A DNA stretch of 64,000 bases from Neobacillus cucumis (GCF_023715505.1 NZ_JAMBOH010000001.1:454302-518301), one strand, 5' to 3'. Shown: positions 27,314 to 36,276, counted from the first letter of the stretch. Translations and numbers: made by a program. Notes: a model not told the origin generated them from the letters alone.

Positions 27314-28708
27314 ATGAAAGTGGCAATATACTTGAGACGTTCCAGAGATGAAGAGAATCTGGGAATCGATGAGGTTTTAAAAGTACATGAACATACATTG
27401 GTGCACCTTTGCAAACAACAAGGACATACCTACAATATATATAGAGAGATTGCATCATCATCAACAATTGAAAACCGTCCCGAAATGGTTCGTCTATTGG
27501 AACGAATCAAAGCAGGCGAATATCAAGCCGTGGTGGTTATGGATATCGACAGGCTTTCACGGAACGAATACGACTCAAGTGAAATCAAAAGGATTCTACA
27601 TGATACAGGTACTCTCATAATCACGCCGTACCGAGTTTATGATCTCTCGCGTGATGATGACAGTTTGCTAGTGGGAATCAATTCACTGATTGCCAGCCAA
27701 GAATATAAAATGATTCATAAACGCATGAGTCGAGCAAAAAACTTTTGCAAACAACAAGGACAATGGGTTGATGGTATTCCGCCACTTGGATTTGACAAAG
27801 GTAAGGATAAAAAGCTGAAACCGAATGACCGTGCCGCTGACGTGCTTTTCATATTTGAATCCATAATAAACGGTATGACCATTCCATCACTAATTCGTGA
27901 ACTCGACCGCTTGCACATACTCACTAGAGAAGGATCAAAATGGCACTATAACGCAATCTTACGGATCATAAACAATCCTGTTTATAAAGGGGAACTTCAC
28001 GGTGTAGTCGAAGCTCATGACCAGATTGTGTTGCCGTCCATCTGGGAGAAAGCGAACCGAATAGTGAACACATACTCTTTCAAAGCTCCGCGCTCAAAGA
28101 ATCGTATCTATCCAACCTCTGGGCTGGTTTACTGCGGGAATTGTGGCAAGGTTCAAGGTGTAAATTATCATCCGCACATTGACAAATATTATGTGAAGGT
28201 TTGCCGTTGCGGGAACAGAACGTATTATTATAATATCGTGTTGGAACTGATTCGGCAGGAGGTTTTGAAGCACAAGGAAACGATTCTGGAAGCTATCGCG
28301 CTTCTCGACACGGAAACAGGAACGGACAAAACTAGGTACAAATTAGAGAGCATCAGAAAGGCGATACAGAAGACAGAACGTGCGCTTGAAAAGATACAAA
28401 TTCAATGGGAAGAAGACGAAATGACCTTACCCGAGTATAAACAGAGGAAGGCAAAGAGAACTGAAGAACTAGAGATACTTAAAGCTGAACAGGAATCAAT
28501 AGCTAATGAAAATCCTGCAGAAAAGCGGCGGTCTCTTGAAGAACACTTGAAGGTAATAGAAGAACTGTTCGGAAATTGGGCATTTTTGAATGGTTCAGGG
28601 TTGAGCAACGAAGATGTTAATCGAAGATTACATTTACTCATTAGCGGTATTATATGGACCTATCCGAAGGGATCAGACACGCCGACACTTAGAGTGGTAT
28701 ATAATTAA
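27314..28708 (+). CDS. Large serine recombinase (integrase)
   Basis: 464 residues from ATG 27314 (AGAGGTGG site). N-terminal resolvase domain with nucleophile Ser10 (YLRRSRDEENLG) and the DIDRLSR motif; recombinase domain at about 150-250 (IPPLGFDKGKDKKLKPN, NNPVYKGEL); zinc ribbon CGNCGK...CRCG; then a long coiled coil, as in SpoIVCA/phage-type integrases. It lies at the end of the element, next to attL, reading inwards, as such integrases usually do. It is the likely enzyme that inserted the element into comGA and could excise it with a directionality factor. Confidence 0.94.
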   Translation: MKVAIYLRRSRDEENLGIDEVLKVHEHTLVHLCKQQGHTYNIYREIASSSTIENRPEMVRLLERIKAGEYQAVVVMDIDRLSRNEYDSSEIKRILHDTGTLIITPYRVYDLSRDDDSLLVGINSLIASQEYKMIHKRMSRAKNFCKQQGQWVDGIPPLGFDKGKDKKLKPNDRAADVLFIFESIINGMTIPSLIRELDRLHILTREGSKWHYNAILRIINNPVYKGELHGVVEAHDQIVLPSIWEKANRIVNTYSFKAPRSKNRIYPTSGLVYCGNCGKVQGVNYHPHIDKYYVKVCRCGNRTYYYNIVLELIRQEVLKHKETILEAIALLDTETGTDKTRYKLESIRKAIQKTERALEKIQIQWEEDEMTLPEYKQRKAKRTEELEILKAEQESIANENPAEKRRSLEEHLKVIEELFGNWAFLNGSGLSNEDVNRRLHLLISGIIWTYPKGSDTPTLRVVYN

Positions 28709-28716
28709 AAAAAAGA

Positions 28717-28752
28717 AGACCTCAAGCGACACAGCTCGAGGTCTCTTTAGTT
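28717..28752. terminator. Hairpin between convergent integrase and replication module
   Basis: AGACCTC / GAGGTCT stem with T-rich sequence on the plus side. It overlaps the last codons of the small gene at 28722-28859 and would end the integrase transcript. Confidence 0.6.
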
Positions 28753-28859
28753 TGCTCCTTGATTGTCGCATTCAGCGATTGGGCAAGAACTTCTACGGCA
28801 AGATTTTGGATGGCTTTTGGAGACGGGACGTTCACGACATATACTTTAATTTTCTTCAT
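28722..28859 (-). CDS. Small hypothetical protein (45 aa)
   Basis: Reads MKKIKVYVVNVPSPKAIQNL and on to ETSSCVA, with the ATG overlapping the stop of the gene before it (TGATG). Beta strand then helix pattern; no family recognised. Coupled translation and position at the end of the replication operon support a real gene. Comparable small ORFs lie at the end of other mobile-element operons. Confidence 0.6.
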   Translation of the reverse strand: MKKIKVYVVNVPSPKAIQNLAVEVLAQSLNATIKEQTKETSSCVA

Positions 28860-29092
28860 CAACGATCGCCACCTTTCTTGATACTGAAAATAAAAGATGG
28901 TTCGGCATCCGTGTCTTCACCAATCCAGACGGCTTTCCTTTCGTTCAAATTCAAGAAATTCTTTTTACCTATACCGCACTTCATAGCCATTACATAAGCT
29001 AAATTTGAAATTTTATGTATTTCCAATAGCTTGTTAGTTTGGCTGTCAGGCATTTCTTCTACTTTTATCTGAGTGTCATAAGAAATTCGCAA
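28859..29092 (-). CDS. Hypothetical protein of replication operon
   Basis: 77 residues from a TTG at 29092, which lies 1 nt after the stop of the gene before it and has a GTAGGAG site; the longer frame would overlap that gene by 86 nt. Contains VEEMPDSQTNKLLEIHKISN and ends FSIKKGGDR. Function unknown. Confidence 0.6.
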   Translation of the reverse strand: MRISYDTQIKVEEMPDSQTNKLLEIHKISNLAYVMAMKCGIGKKNFLNLNERKAVWIGEDTDAEPSFIFSIKKGGDR

Positions 29093-29093
29093 T

Positions 29094-29513
29094 TCATCTC
29101 CTACCGCCTTTTCCAAATGCTTCCTTAAACCAATTTGCGTAGTTATTTGCCCGTTTAAAGGCTTCATCAAACTCAACATTGGCGATTATTACTTTTTCAG
29201 TTTTTGGGAAGGAGTCACCTCTCCAAGTTCCTCTCCATACTGTAAAGGACCCTTCCTTCTCTTGAAACAGAAATACCAAGGAATTAGTACTTACTTGCTT
29301 TTCAAACCCTTCTCCATATGAATACACAATCCATCCATTTTTAGTTGCTTCCTCCTGTCGCCTTAAATTCACTAAGATTGCCTGCTTGTATCTTTTTAAA
29401 GTTTCAATATGTTCATTTTTAAGAACACTAGGATCATGAAGCACTAAATTGTCACCTGCTGCAGTTATTATACATCCTGCATTTTCTGCTGTTCTGAGGT
29501 ACGAAGTTATCAT
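29094..29513 (-). CDS. Hypothetical protein of replication operon
   Basis: 139 residues. The N-terminus (MITSYLRTAENAGCIITAAGDNLVLHDPSVL...IETLKRYKQAILVNL) resembles the short TubC/docking-like helical module found at the start of many phage and plasmid primase-associated proteins; the rest is not recognised. ATGA overlap with the helicase gene. Confidence 0.65.
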   Translation of the reverse strand: MITSYLRTAENAGCIITAAGDNLVLHDPSVLKNEHIETLKRYKQAILVNLRRQEEATKNGWIVYSYGEGFEKQVSTNSLVFLFQEKEGSFTVWRGTWRGDSFPKTEKVIIANVEFDEAFKRANNYANWFKEAFGKGGRR

Positions 29514-31009
29514 ATTAATAACGGCACCCCCTCTTTTTTAGAAGGTTGTAAAGTTGACTTTAGTTGTGAATTATCTGCTTTTTCTATTGTATCTACATTA
29601 ATCTCAGAATTATTGTTTTTCTGACCACTATAGACACCTTTACAACTATTGAAAGACGAATCCTTGATCCCTATTCCATAAAAATATTGATAACCCCCTG
29701 TGCTGCTTTTCTTTTTAAAACCTCGTTCTTCTAGCTTTCGGTTAAACTTATTTTTCGTAAGTTCATACTCGCCCTCCTCGGAGCACCAATTAGAATATGT
29801 TTTATAAAGATCAGCACCTTTTGTTTTAGCATTCTCATGGATGACGCAACATTCCTGAAGAAAACTCCCAATTGTATCCATTTCATCCTTATAACTTTTA
29901 GTAGCTTCTTGCACTTCTTGAGGTACGTCTAAGCCTTCCTCCTGCCATTTCAAACATCCTTCCACCATCCACCTCAGGATACCTGGCATTTCATGCTTTA
30001 GCTTTGCTGGTAATTCCTTATCTAACTTATCTTCAGGGATAGTTATAGTGAATGGTATTAGCCGAATTCTTCTCCAGATACCCTCATCAGCACCAGTAAT
30101 TATTGGTTTGTGATTAGTTGTAAAAAAGATTTTAAATTGCGGAATGTATTCAAAAAATTCCTGATGTAAAAAACGTGCTTGTACTGGCTCTCCGCCGGTT
30201 AATTGTTTTACAAGACTTTCAGCCAGTCGAGCACCCTTTTCACTCTCTGTTGCAGCAACAAGCCTAGCTCCTTTTAAAGCTGCAATGTCATTATTTACAC
30301 GGTCAGATTTTTTAATTGTGAAGGTCTCAGCATTTGTCTGCTTTCCATAGTCACCCAAAATTTCCTTTATAACGTTCATAAAGGTACTTTTGCCATTACG
30401 ACCTGTCCCATATAAGAAGAATAAAACCTGTTCTCGGGTATTACCAGTAAGTGCGTAACCTACTGCCTTTTGAAGGAAGTCAATTGTATCCTGCTTCACT
30501 TTCCCTTTTTCATCCTGAAAAATATCGTTTAAAAACCGTTTCCATGTAGGACATTCCGCATTAAGATCGTAGGTAATATGCGATAATTTGGTAAGCATGT
30601 ACTCTCTTTTATGCGGTCCTAACTTCCCGGTTTTTAGGTCGATAACGCCATTCTTGCAATTGAACAACCATATGTCTTTATCAATGTCATCAGGAAGTAG
30701 TGGTACCTCTGATTTAGCCAAAGAAACCATTGCTTCTACTCTTGCCCGAGATTCCGAACGAATCGCATGTTTTGCCAGGTATGACCTTGTATCTGAATCA
30801 GCATTAGATGCCTCTTTATAAATAGCCCTTACTGTATCCTTAGCAAGTTGGTAAATTCTATCCTTTTTATCCTCACACCATCGCCTTCCATCCCATATGT
30901 ACCATTTACAGAAGGAATTAACATATCTAAGATCTTTTCCGTGACGGTGGGTCAACCTTTCTGCATTACCTATATCTGTTTTTCTGAAGTTGATTTGCCC
31001 TGATGACAA
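29510..31009 (-). CDS. Phage/plasmid primase-helicase, D5/P4 family
   Basis: 499 residues, TTG start (GAGAGGAAATTACA before it). D5-N type domain at 100-190 (WLFNCKNGVIDLKTGKL, FLQKAVGYALTGN) and a superfamily 3 helicase with Walker A at 201-209 (GTGRNGKST), Walker B region LVAATESEKGARL and sensor-type KIFFTTNHKP, then a winged-helix C-terminal domain. It would unwind the origin of the integrated element after excision. It overlaps the primase gene by 40 nt. Confidence 0.92.
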   Translation of the reverse strand: MSSGQINFRKTDIGNAERLTHRHGKDLRYVNSFCKWYIWDGRRWCEDKKDRIYQLAKDTVRAIYKEASNADSDTRSYLAKHAIRSESRARVEAMVSLAKSEVPLLPDDIDKDIWLFNCKNGVIDLKTGKLGPHKREYMLTKLSHITYDLNAECPTWKRFLNDIFQDEKGKVKQDTIDFLQKAVGYALTGNTREQVLFFLYGTGRNGKSTFMNVIKEILGDYGKQTNAETFTIKKSDRVNNDIAALKGARLVAATESEKGARLAESLVKQLTGGEPVQARFLHQEFFEYIPQFKIFFTTNHKPIITGADEGIWRRIRLIPFTITIPEDKLDKELPAKLKHEMPGILRWMVEGCLKWQEEGLDVPQEVQEATKSYKDEMDTIGSFLQECCVIHENAKTKGADLYKTYSNWCSEEGEYELTKNKFNRKLEERGFKKKSSTGGYQYFYGIGIKDSSFNSCKGVYSGQKNNNSEINVDTIEKADNSQLKSTLQPSKKEGVPLLI

Positions 31010-32079
31010 TGTAATTTCCTCTCCATTCCTAAAACTATGGGACTATTTATCTTGTTAAGATGAATGCAGCCACCACACCCATCAAATTCTTGACTTAAGC
31101 TGCGGCACGTCCTTGGCTTCATATTCCTTCGAATTTCAATATATTTACGTACAACTACCCGTTCTACATAATCGGGATGACCTTTTGACCATTCATGAAC
31201 TAGGTCATGACCGTTCTCACAGTATGCTGCAATCGATAAAGCAGCAAGCCAGTTATTGTAATTAGCTGTTTCTTTATGATTAAGATAACTTCCTATAAAC
31301 CGGCATTCTTGTATAATTCGATTTGGGTTTGTAACAGCAATAGCTTCCCCACTATATATTTTTTTCTGTGCCTTAGCCTTTTGTTCTATTGTTAATGATG
31401 GTACTAGCATTTGTATGACTTTGTTTATTTCGAATATAGAATAACGTCTGTTAGGTTCAAATAATTGGATGGTGACAGGCTTAGGGTTATTCCTTGATTT
31501 TAAGTTGAAGGTTCCTGGTACACGTAAGACCCTTGCTAAATCAGAGGTATTGTCTATGTGGAAACCCTTCAATTTAGCTAATTGAATAAATACTCTTTGA
31601 AAATTCTCAAGCAATCTCCCTACAACATGCATTTCCTGATCGCTCTGTATACGGAATGGTTCCTGAAACAACCAATAACAATGAAGACCACCGCCACTGT
31701 GAATTATAATGGATGGTTTTAAAGGGAAAGTATTTAAAATTACCTGTGCATCCTCTTCAGAAGGAAGCTTATCCGCCGCATGAACTCCACCATTCAAATC
31801 AATTTCTACCCAAACACCGGGTAAAAAAAGCACATCCTCATTTTTACCTCTTTTATATTCTCCAAGTTTATTTCGGCGAACTCCGACGCCAAAGTATACG
31901 TTACAATTTTCCCCTAAATTTATAGCGTTTTGGTTAATATTTTTTAGATCATTAACTCTATACCAACGGGTTTTCTTATCCACAGAGGTCCATAGGGTTA
32001 TAAATCCTTGTTGGACATTTCCAAATAAAGCATCTAAAAACGCATTTGCTTGAACTTGTCCTACTTTTGCTTTATCCAT
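30970..32079 (-). CDS. RepB-like DNA primase
   Basis: 369 residues, AAGGAGAATAAAGT ATG. Archaeo-eukaryotic primase-type catalytic pieces: VWVEIDLNGG (metal Asp), PSIIIHSGGGLHCYWLF (sHxxGGxHxYW signature) and the basic RVPGTFNLKSRNNPKPV. C-terminal CRFIGSYLNHKE...CGGCIHL is a primase C-terminal domain with Cys cluster. With the SF3 helicase downstream it forms a replication pair as seen in satellites, plasmids and small integrative elements. Confidence 0.88.
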   Translation of the reverse strand: MDKAKVGQVQANAFLDALFGNVQQGFITLWTSVDKKTRWYRVNDLKNINQNAINLGENCNVYFGVGVRRNKLGEYKRGKNEDVLFLPGVWVEIDLNGGVHAADKLPSEEDAQVILNTFPLKPSIIIHSGGGLHCYWLFQEPFRIQSDQEMHVVGRLLENFQRVFIQLAKLKGFHIDNTSDLARVLRVPGTFNLKSRNNPKPVTIQLFEPNRRYSIFEINKVIQMLVPSLTIEQKAKAQKKIYSGEAIAVTNPNRIIQECRFIGSYLNHKETANYNNWLAALSIAAYCENGHDLVHEWSKGHPDYVERVVVRKYIEIRRNMKPRTCRSLSQEFDGCGGCIHLNKINSPIVLGMERKLHCHQGKSTSEKQI

Positions 32080-32381
32080 ACTTTATTCTCCTTACTTGTT
32101 TCAGTAAGAAACGGTATCGAATAGCTAAAATCTATATCCCTTTCTGTCAAACCAGCAGCCTCTATGACTGTTTTTGCATAAAGCCAGCAATCATCTAGAT
32201 ATTGAAATTTGCCCGCCATGCCTAACTGTTCATGTTCATCTATCGAATAAACAGAAAAACCAGCAAATTTTTCATCAAATAAAATAATGATTTTCTTTAT
32301 TCCATCTGGCACCAATTGAACCCAATCACTATAAATTTTTTCTAGGTAATTCTTTTGTTTCATTCCAATAAAATTAGTCAA
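32061..32381 (-). CDS. Hypothetical protein of replication operon
   Basis: 106 residues, TTG start behind AAGGAG. Soluble, mixed alpha/beta; overlaps the primase gene by 19 nt. Not recognised. Confidence 0.65.
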   Translation of the reverse strand: MTNFIGMKQKNYLEKIYSDWVQLVPDGIKKIIILFDEKFAGFSVYSIDEHEQLGMAGKFQYLDDCWLYAKTVIEAAGLTERDIDFSYSIPFLTETSKENKVWIKQK

Positions 32382-32449
32382 TTTTCTTTTCTCCTTAGTT
32401 TTAATTAACTGTAGGTTGGATGGAGTAAGTTAATAAGTGTAAAAGAGTA

Positions 32450-32656
32450 TTAACAATTTAATTCGTGTTTCCATCCACCAGGCAGCGCCTTGCCTCCTCT
32501 AGCTATCCAATTATCTAGTTGCACTGGGTCCAATCTTATTTGCCTCCCCAATCGAACTACAGGTAAAATACCTTCTCGCGCCAAAGTATAAGTCCGCTCA
32601 ACTGAAATGCCTAAAATTGGAGCCGCCTCTGGAACTGTTATTAAATTTCTTCTCAC
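32450..32656 (-). CDS. AlpA/excisionase-type DNA-binding protein
   Basis: 68 residues, GTG start with AAGGAGGTGAT. MerR-like winged helix of the HTH_17/AlpA kind: LITVPEAAPILGISVERTYTLAREGILPVVRLGRQIRLDPVQLDNWI. Such proteins act as excisionases or regulators of integrase and replication genes; next to a large serine integrase element it is a candidate directionality or control factor. Confidence 0.88.
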   Translation of the reverse strand: MRRNLITVPEAAPILGISVERTYTLAREGILPVVRLGRQIRLDPVQLDNWIARGGKALPGGWKHELNC

Positions 32657-32702
32657 CTTTCATCACCTCCTTACAACTCAAATGATACAAGTCCTTAAAC
32701 AC

Positions 32703-32742
32703 AAAAAAAGGACATAAGAAAATTTTCTTATGTCCCTTTTTT
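32703..32742. terminator. Bidirectional terminator
   Basis: Perfect 26 bp palindrome GGACATAAGAAAA / TTTTCTTATGTCC flanked by A and T runs; ends the 276 aa gene (its last codons overlap the T-run). Confidence 0.82.
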
Positions 32743-33558
32743 ATTACCTTCTCGAAGGCTTATTCCAATATCCTTTGCTACTCTTTGTATTGCTTTCTTT
32801 ATCCCTGCAGCGGATATATCAATCTCCCCATTAGGATCACTGTCAATATATGCTTGTGCAATTATTTTATAACTTTCATGATGAATTTGGTATCTTACTA
32901 TCCAGTCAAAGTGCTTTTGTATGCTACCACCACTGTCCCTTTTTCCTTTTGATCTCACCCAACCGTTTTCAATAAAAATTTCTTCTAATATATAAATATC
33001 ATCATTAATTCTGCCAACATATTCCTTTTTTATTTCTGCAGCAGGATTAAATGGTTTAAATTGTAATTTCGAAAAGGATTGGTGATTTGCAATTTTTTTC
33101 AACTCTTTTTTTCTTCTATTAAAGTATTCCTCTAACTCTGCTGGGTGGATAATCAAATCGTTTATTAATTCTGGATTAATATTCCAGGAGGTAATTATAT
33201 GGAATGCAGTTGAGAGAATCCATTCCTCTTTAAGATTCCATTTTATCGACCATAGAACTAAGCTATTCATAAATTCAGTAGCCAATTGAGATGTTTGCGT
33301 AATATTTTTTAAATCCTCAAGTGTAAACCATTGTTTTCTCTTACTAGATAATTCTAGGTGAGGTACAAGCATTTCATATTTTTCAATATAAGCCTTTAAA
33401 TCTGTTAATACTTCTGGTGCATTTTCTCTAATCGCAATAATAAATTTGTACCGTGCTATCAGCCGGTCCTCGCCAGGCAGCGCAAATTCACCAAAACTAA
33501 GTCTATTCATATCTTTTATTCGTTTATAAAGTAGTTCATGTTCTTTAATATTGATCAC
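32728..33558 (-). CDS. Hypothetical protein of the mobile element
   Basis: 276 residues, GTG start with TTAGGAGAAAAAA. Helical N-terminal and middle parts; the C-terminal 90 residues (YVGRINDDIYILEEIFIENGWVRSKGKRDSGGSIQKHFDWIVRYQIH) look like a winged-helix or HNH-less DNA-associated module. No family recognised. First gene of the left-hand module; could be an Orf that controls it. Nothing was found between this start and 33816. Confidence 0.7.
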   Translation of the reverse strand: MINIKEHELLYKRIKDMNRLSFGEFALPGEDRLIARYKFIIAIRENAPEVLTDLKAYIEKYEMLVPHLELSSKRKQWFTLEDLKNITQTSQLATEFMNSLVLWSIKWNLKEEWILSTAFHIITSWNINPELINDLIIHPAELEEYFNRRKKELKKIANHQSFSKLQFKPFNPAAEIKKEYVGRINDDIYILEEIFIENGWVRSKGKRDSGGSIQKHFDWIVRYQIHHESYKIIAQAYIDSDPNGEIDISAAGIKKAIQRVAKDIGISLREGNKKGT

Positions 33559-33816
33559 TTTTTTCTCCTAAGTAGAATTTTTCTCTTTCTGTTATGCATT
33601 TTGGACAAATTAGTTAAGTTTCAAAATATTTAAGCTTTATCAATTGGAATTATCTCGCCCAATATTGTTGCCTTTCCCCACTGAGTAGCCTTCAATAACC
33701 GTTAAAAACAAAAAAAACAGTGGATAAATACCACTGTGCTTACTCTTTTATTAATTAACTTTTCTGTTGAGATAACTTTTAGGTTTGTCCTTGTTCCTTA
33801 GTTTTCCTATAAAGGG

Positions 33817-34052
33817 TCATTCGTGAAGGTAAAAAGCGTATTCAATCTTTTCTTCAGGTGTTGACGGGCGCCCGCCAAATTTACCTTTTAACTTCGCTGC
33901 TTCCAACCCTTCTTTTGTTCTCTCAGAAATAAGATCTCGTTCAAATTGTGCTAATCCTGCAAACATAGTAAACATAAGTTTGCCTTGTGCCGTTGAAGTA
34001 TCTAGCCAGTATTCCTTTAAGCTTTGAAGGTTCGCCCACAGATACGTTGGTC
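33817..34052 (-). pseudogene. Serine resolvase remnant
   Basis: In one frame: LDTSTAQGKLMFTMFAGLAQFERDLISERTKEGLEAAKLKGKFGGRPSTPEEKIEYAFYLHE then stop. This is the end of the catalytic domain and the linker of a resolvase; the catalytic serine part and the helix-turn-helix are missing. Just upstream a different frame (to 34177) encodes about 60 residues (MEKRDGSSRFGVLKLNKMLRNLL and on) of unknown origin, so the remnant is joined to unrelated DNA near 34050. Confidence 0.8.
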
Positions 34053-34269
34053 AAACTCTTCTTCTCGTATTCATCAATTATTTGCTTTATAATTTGCTCT
34101 TGTTCGCTCAAAAGATTTCGCAGCATTTTATTTAACTTCAGCACTCCAAAACGCGAACTGCCATCTCTCTTTTCCACGATAAAGTTTTGCCATAAAACTT
34201 CACCTAGTTAATATCGAAAGCAAACGTTGTTATAAATATATCTATTACTATAACAATCAACATTTACTA

Positions 34270-34320
34270 AATAAAATAGGCACCTGAGCCCATATCAATA
34301 TAGTACTCAGGCTGCCTAAA
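34270..34320 (-). terminator. Terminator of the protease/small-protein operon
   Basis: TTTAGGCAGCCTGAG / CTCAGGTGCCTA stem with a 16 nt loop then TTTTATTT on the minus strand, 110 nt after the last small gene. Confidence 0.65.
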
Positions 34321-34430
34321 TGTGCTTTCTTATTACTTTCTACTTGACAGGAGTCACTTGGCTAAAGGATATATTTTTTTTATAAACAGCTAAAAAAATT
34401 TACAATAAATTTTCTTAGAGGCACATTTGA

Positions 34431-34643
34431 TTATGAAGATCTACCAATACAGACAAAGTCTCTGACATTAATACCGTCACATGTTTTAAATTCATTGTCA
34501 GTATTGGTGATAGCCTCTACTTTTTCACCATGAATAGCACGGTGTATCCTCTCAGTAATAGCCTCAACATTTAACTTTTTCATGTCTTCATTATCCGCCT
34601 CGATAACAACAGAAATTACTATGGTATTTTTATTTGCGCTCAT
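34431..34643 (-). CDS. Small Cys-tailed protein B (paralogue of 34741-34944)
   Basis: 70 residues, AAAAAGGAGGT before the ATG. Residues 6-46 (TIVISVVIEADNEDMKKLNVEAITERIHRAIHGEKVEAI) align closely with the neighbour at 34741-34944, then the tails differ: here KTCDGINVRDFVCIGRSS with two Cys. No signal peptide or membrane segment. The shape (conserved head, variable short Cys tail, two copies beside a protease) is that of a precursor peptide or a protease substrate/inhibitor family. No modification enzyme is seen near it, so this is only a hypothesis. Confidence 0.75.
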   Translation of the reverse strand: MSANKNTIVISVVIEADNEDMKKLNVEAITERIHRAIHGEKVEAITNTDNEFKTCDGINVRDFVCIGRSS

Positions 34644-34740
34644 AGTTTAATACCTCCTTTTTTTTTAAAAACACATTTATTTTTTCTTATATCTTGCTTT
34701 TTATACAGAATTCTTAGTTAATTTGTCTTTTTAGGAAACA

Positions 34741-34944
34741 TTATCGGCAAATACACCCTCCTTCACCAACGATACCACACGTTGATTTAGTTTCTATTTC
34801 AGTACCAACTAAGGCCTCCACTTTTTCACCGTGAACAACACGGTGAATCCGTTCAGCAATAGCCTCAACATTTAACTTATCAAGTTCTTCTTTATTTCCC
34901 TCGATAACTACAGAAATTACTCTAGAACTTTTATTTTCATCCAC
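34741..34944 (-). CDS. Small Cys-tailed protein A
   Basis: 67 residues, GTG start with AAAGGTGGT, 20 nt after the protease stop. Conserved head RVISVVIEGNKEELDKLNVEAIAERIHRVVHGEKVEAL (beta strand, helix, beta pattern), tail STCGIVGEGGCICR with three Cys and three Gly. See the neighbour for the comparison. Probably co-transcribed with the protease. Confidence 0.75.
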   Translation of the reverse strand: MDENKSSRVISVVIEGNKEELDKLNVEAIAERIHRVVHGEKVEALVGTEIETKSTCGIVGEGGCICR

Positions 34945-34964
34945 AGTTATTTACCACCTTTGCT

Positions 34965-35939
34965 CTATGAAATAGAATTTAATATTTCAATTATCTTTTT
35001 TGAAGATACTCCATAATTTTTATCCATGTAATGTCCCCCAGAGTGTATACCCAATGCTTTTCCAGTTTCAATATCTAGAATAACCGAACCTGAATTTCCA
35101 CCTAATGTTGTACAATCATGATTTATAATCCAATCCTTATCAGATGGAAAAGCTTGTCCTGGGGATAATCTTTTAACGTCGTAAATGGATTCAAATAACC
35201 TATCCATCTCATCTAAATCTCCAACCCTGCTGTCTCTAGAAGGATACCCAATTACAACAACATCTCTTGTAGTTAATAAACTTTCTTCTGATAAGTTGAT
35301 TGGCCTTGGCAAAGTGCTATTTGGATTTGAATTAGAAGAAACCTGAAGAAATGCTATATCAGGTTTTGTATCATCATCCTCTTCAATATAAAGTACTTTT
35401 TCTATATTGAACTCAAGTTGATCGGGCAGTCCGTATTCTTCACGAAAGTCAATTCGAGCTTGAATCTGTACATTCCTATAATTTTTTCTAAAGACAAATT
35501 CACTTCCGCTTCCTTTGGCAAATTCAAGTGCTACATGACGATTAGTAATGACAATATTTTCTTTTACCATCCACCCTGTTCCCAACCAATCCATTCCTGG
35601 AAGATCACGCACTTCAATACGACCTACAGCCAAAATAGCATCCTCAATATTTTTTCGGTTGTCAGTTAGTTTTTTACTCCACTCAGAAGATATTGGTGGC
35701 ATAAATGTATTATGGATAATTTTTATAACCGGCCGTCCAACTGACCTAACTATAGATTCCATACCATTTGCGGGGCTTGTTATACCACTCGCTATTTCAT
35801 TGGATTCCGACAAATTTTTTAATAATTGGTCAATATCTTTTGGTCCATAACCATATCGTACTTGAAATTCCTTTCTCCCCAGTTGATCTAATACATCCTG
35901 TTTAAATTTGGGGTCTTGTAAGATTGTATAGATACTCAT
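34965..35939 (-). CDS. Trypsin-like serine protease with N-terminal helical domain
   Basis: 324 residues, GGAGGTGTTAA ATG. The first ~85 residues are a helical domain (MSIYTILQDPKFKQDVLDQLGRKEF) that could be an adaptor of the effector-associated kind. The rest is a cytoplasmic S1 peptidase: His135 in ITNRHVALEF, Asp194 in KPDIAFLQVS, Ser283 in TTLGGNSGSVIL. No signal peptide, so it acts inside the cell. Intracellular trypsin-like enzymes with adaptor domains occur in bacterial conflict systems. The two small proteins directly downstream are likely substrates, inhibitors or activators. Confidence 0.9.
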   Translation of the reverse strand: MSIYTILQDPKFKQDVLDQLGRKEFQVRYGYGPKDIDQLLKNLSESNEIASGITSPANGMESIVRSVGRPVIKIIHNTFMPPISSEWSKKLTDNRKNIEDAILAVGRIEVRDLPGMDWLGTGWMVKENIVITNRHVALEFAKGSGSEFVFRKNYRNVQIQARIDFREEYGLPDQLEFNIEKVLYIEEDDDTKPDIAFLQVSSNSNPNSTLPRPINLSEESLLTTRDVVVIGYPSRDSRVGDLDEMDRLFESIYDVKRLSPGQAFPSDKDWIINHDCTTLGGNSGSVILDIETGKALGIHSGGHYMDKNYGVSSKKIIEILNSIS

Positions 35940-36276
35940 TTAACACCTCCATACTAATTTTGTTCCATAGAATTTATATTTATCCCTATAACTACAAAGT
36001 GTTATGTCAAATAACTTATTGCCCCTTCATAATTATTCTTAAAAAGACAAATTAGCAATAACCTCCATTTATGGAGAGTGAAAAATGCTCAATTGGTTTT
36101 ATGACTACTTTCTAAACACTTATTAGTTTCTATATGTTTGCCCCGTTTCCTATTGTTGACTTTTGGCTTATATTTTCCATAATTATAGAAGATGGACAAA
36201 TAAATTCGACTCTGAAAATTAATTTAAGGGCAAAAAAAAATATGTGTTTATACCTAGGTCAAAAGAGGAGGGTCAG

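Noticed and set aside
29093..29179. Longer start for the gene at 28859
   Set aside because: It would overlap the coupled upstream gene by 86 nt; the TTG at 29092 has a proper ribosome site right at the upstream stop.
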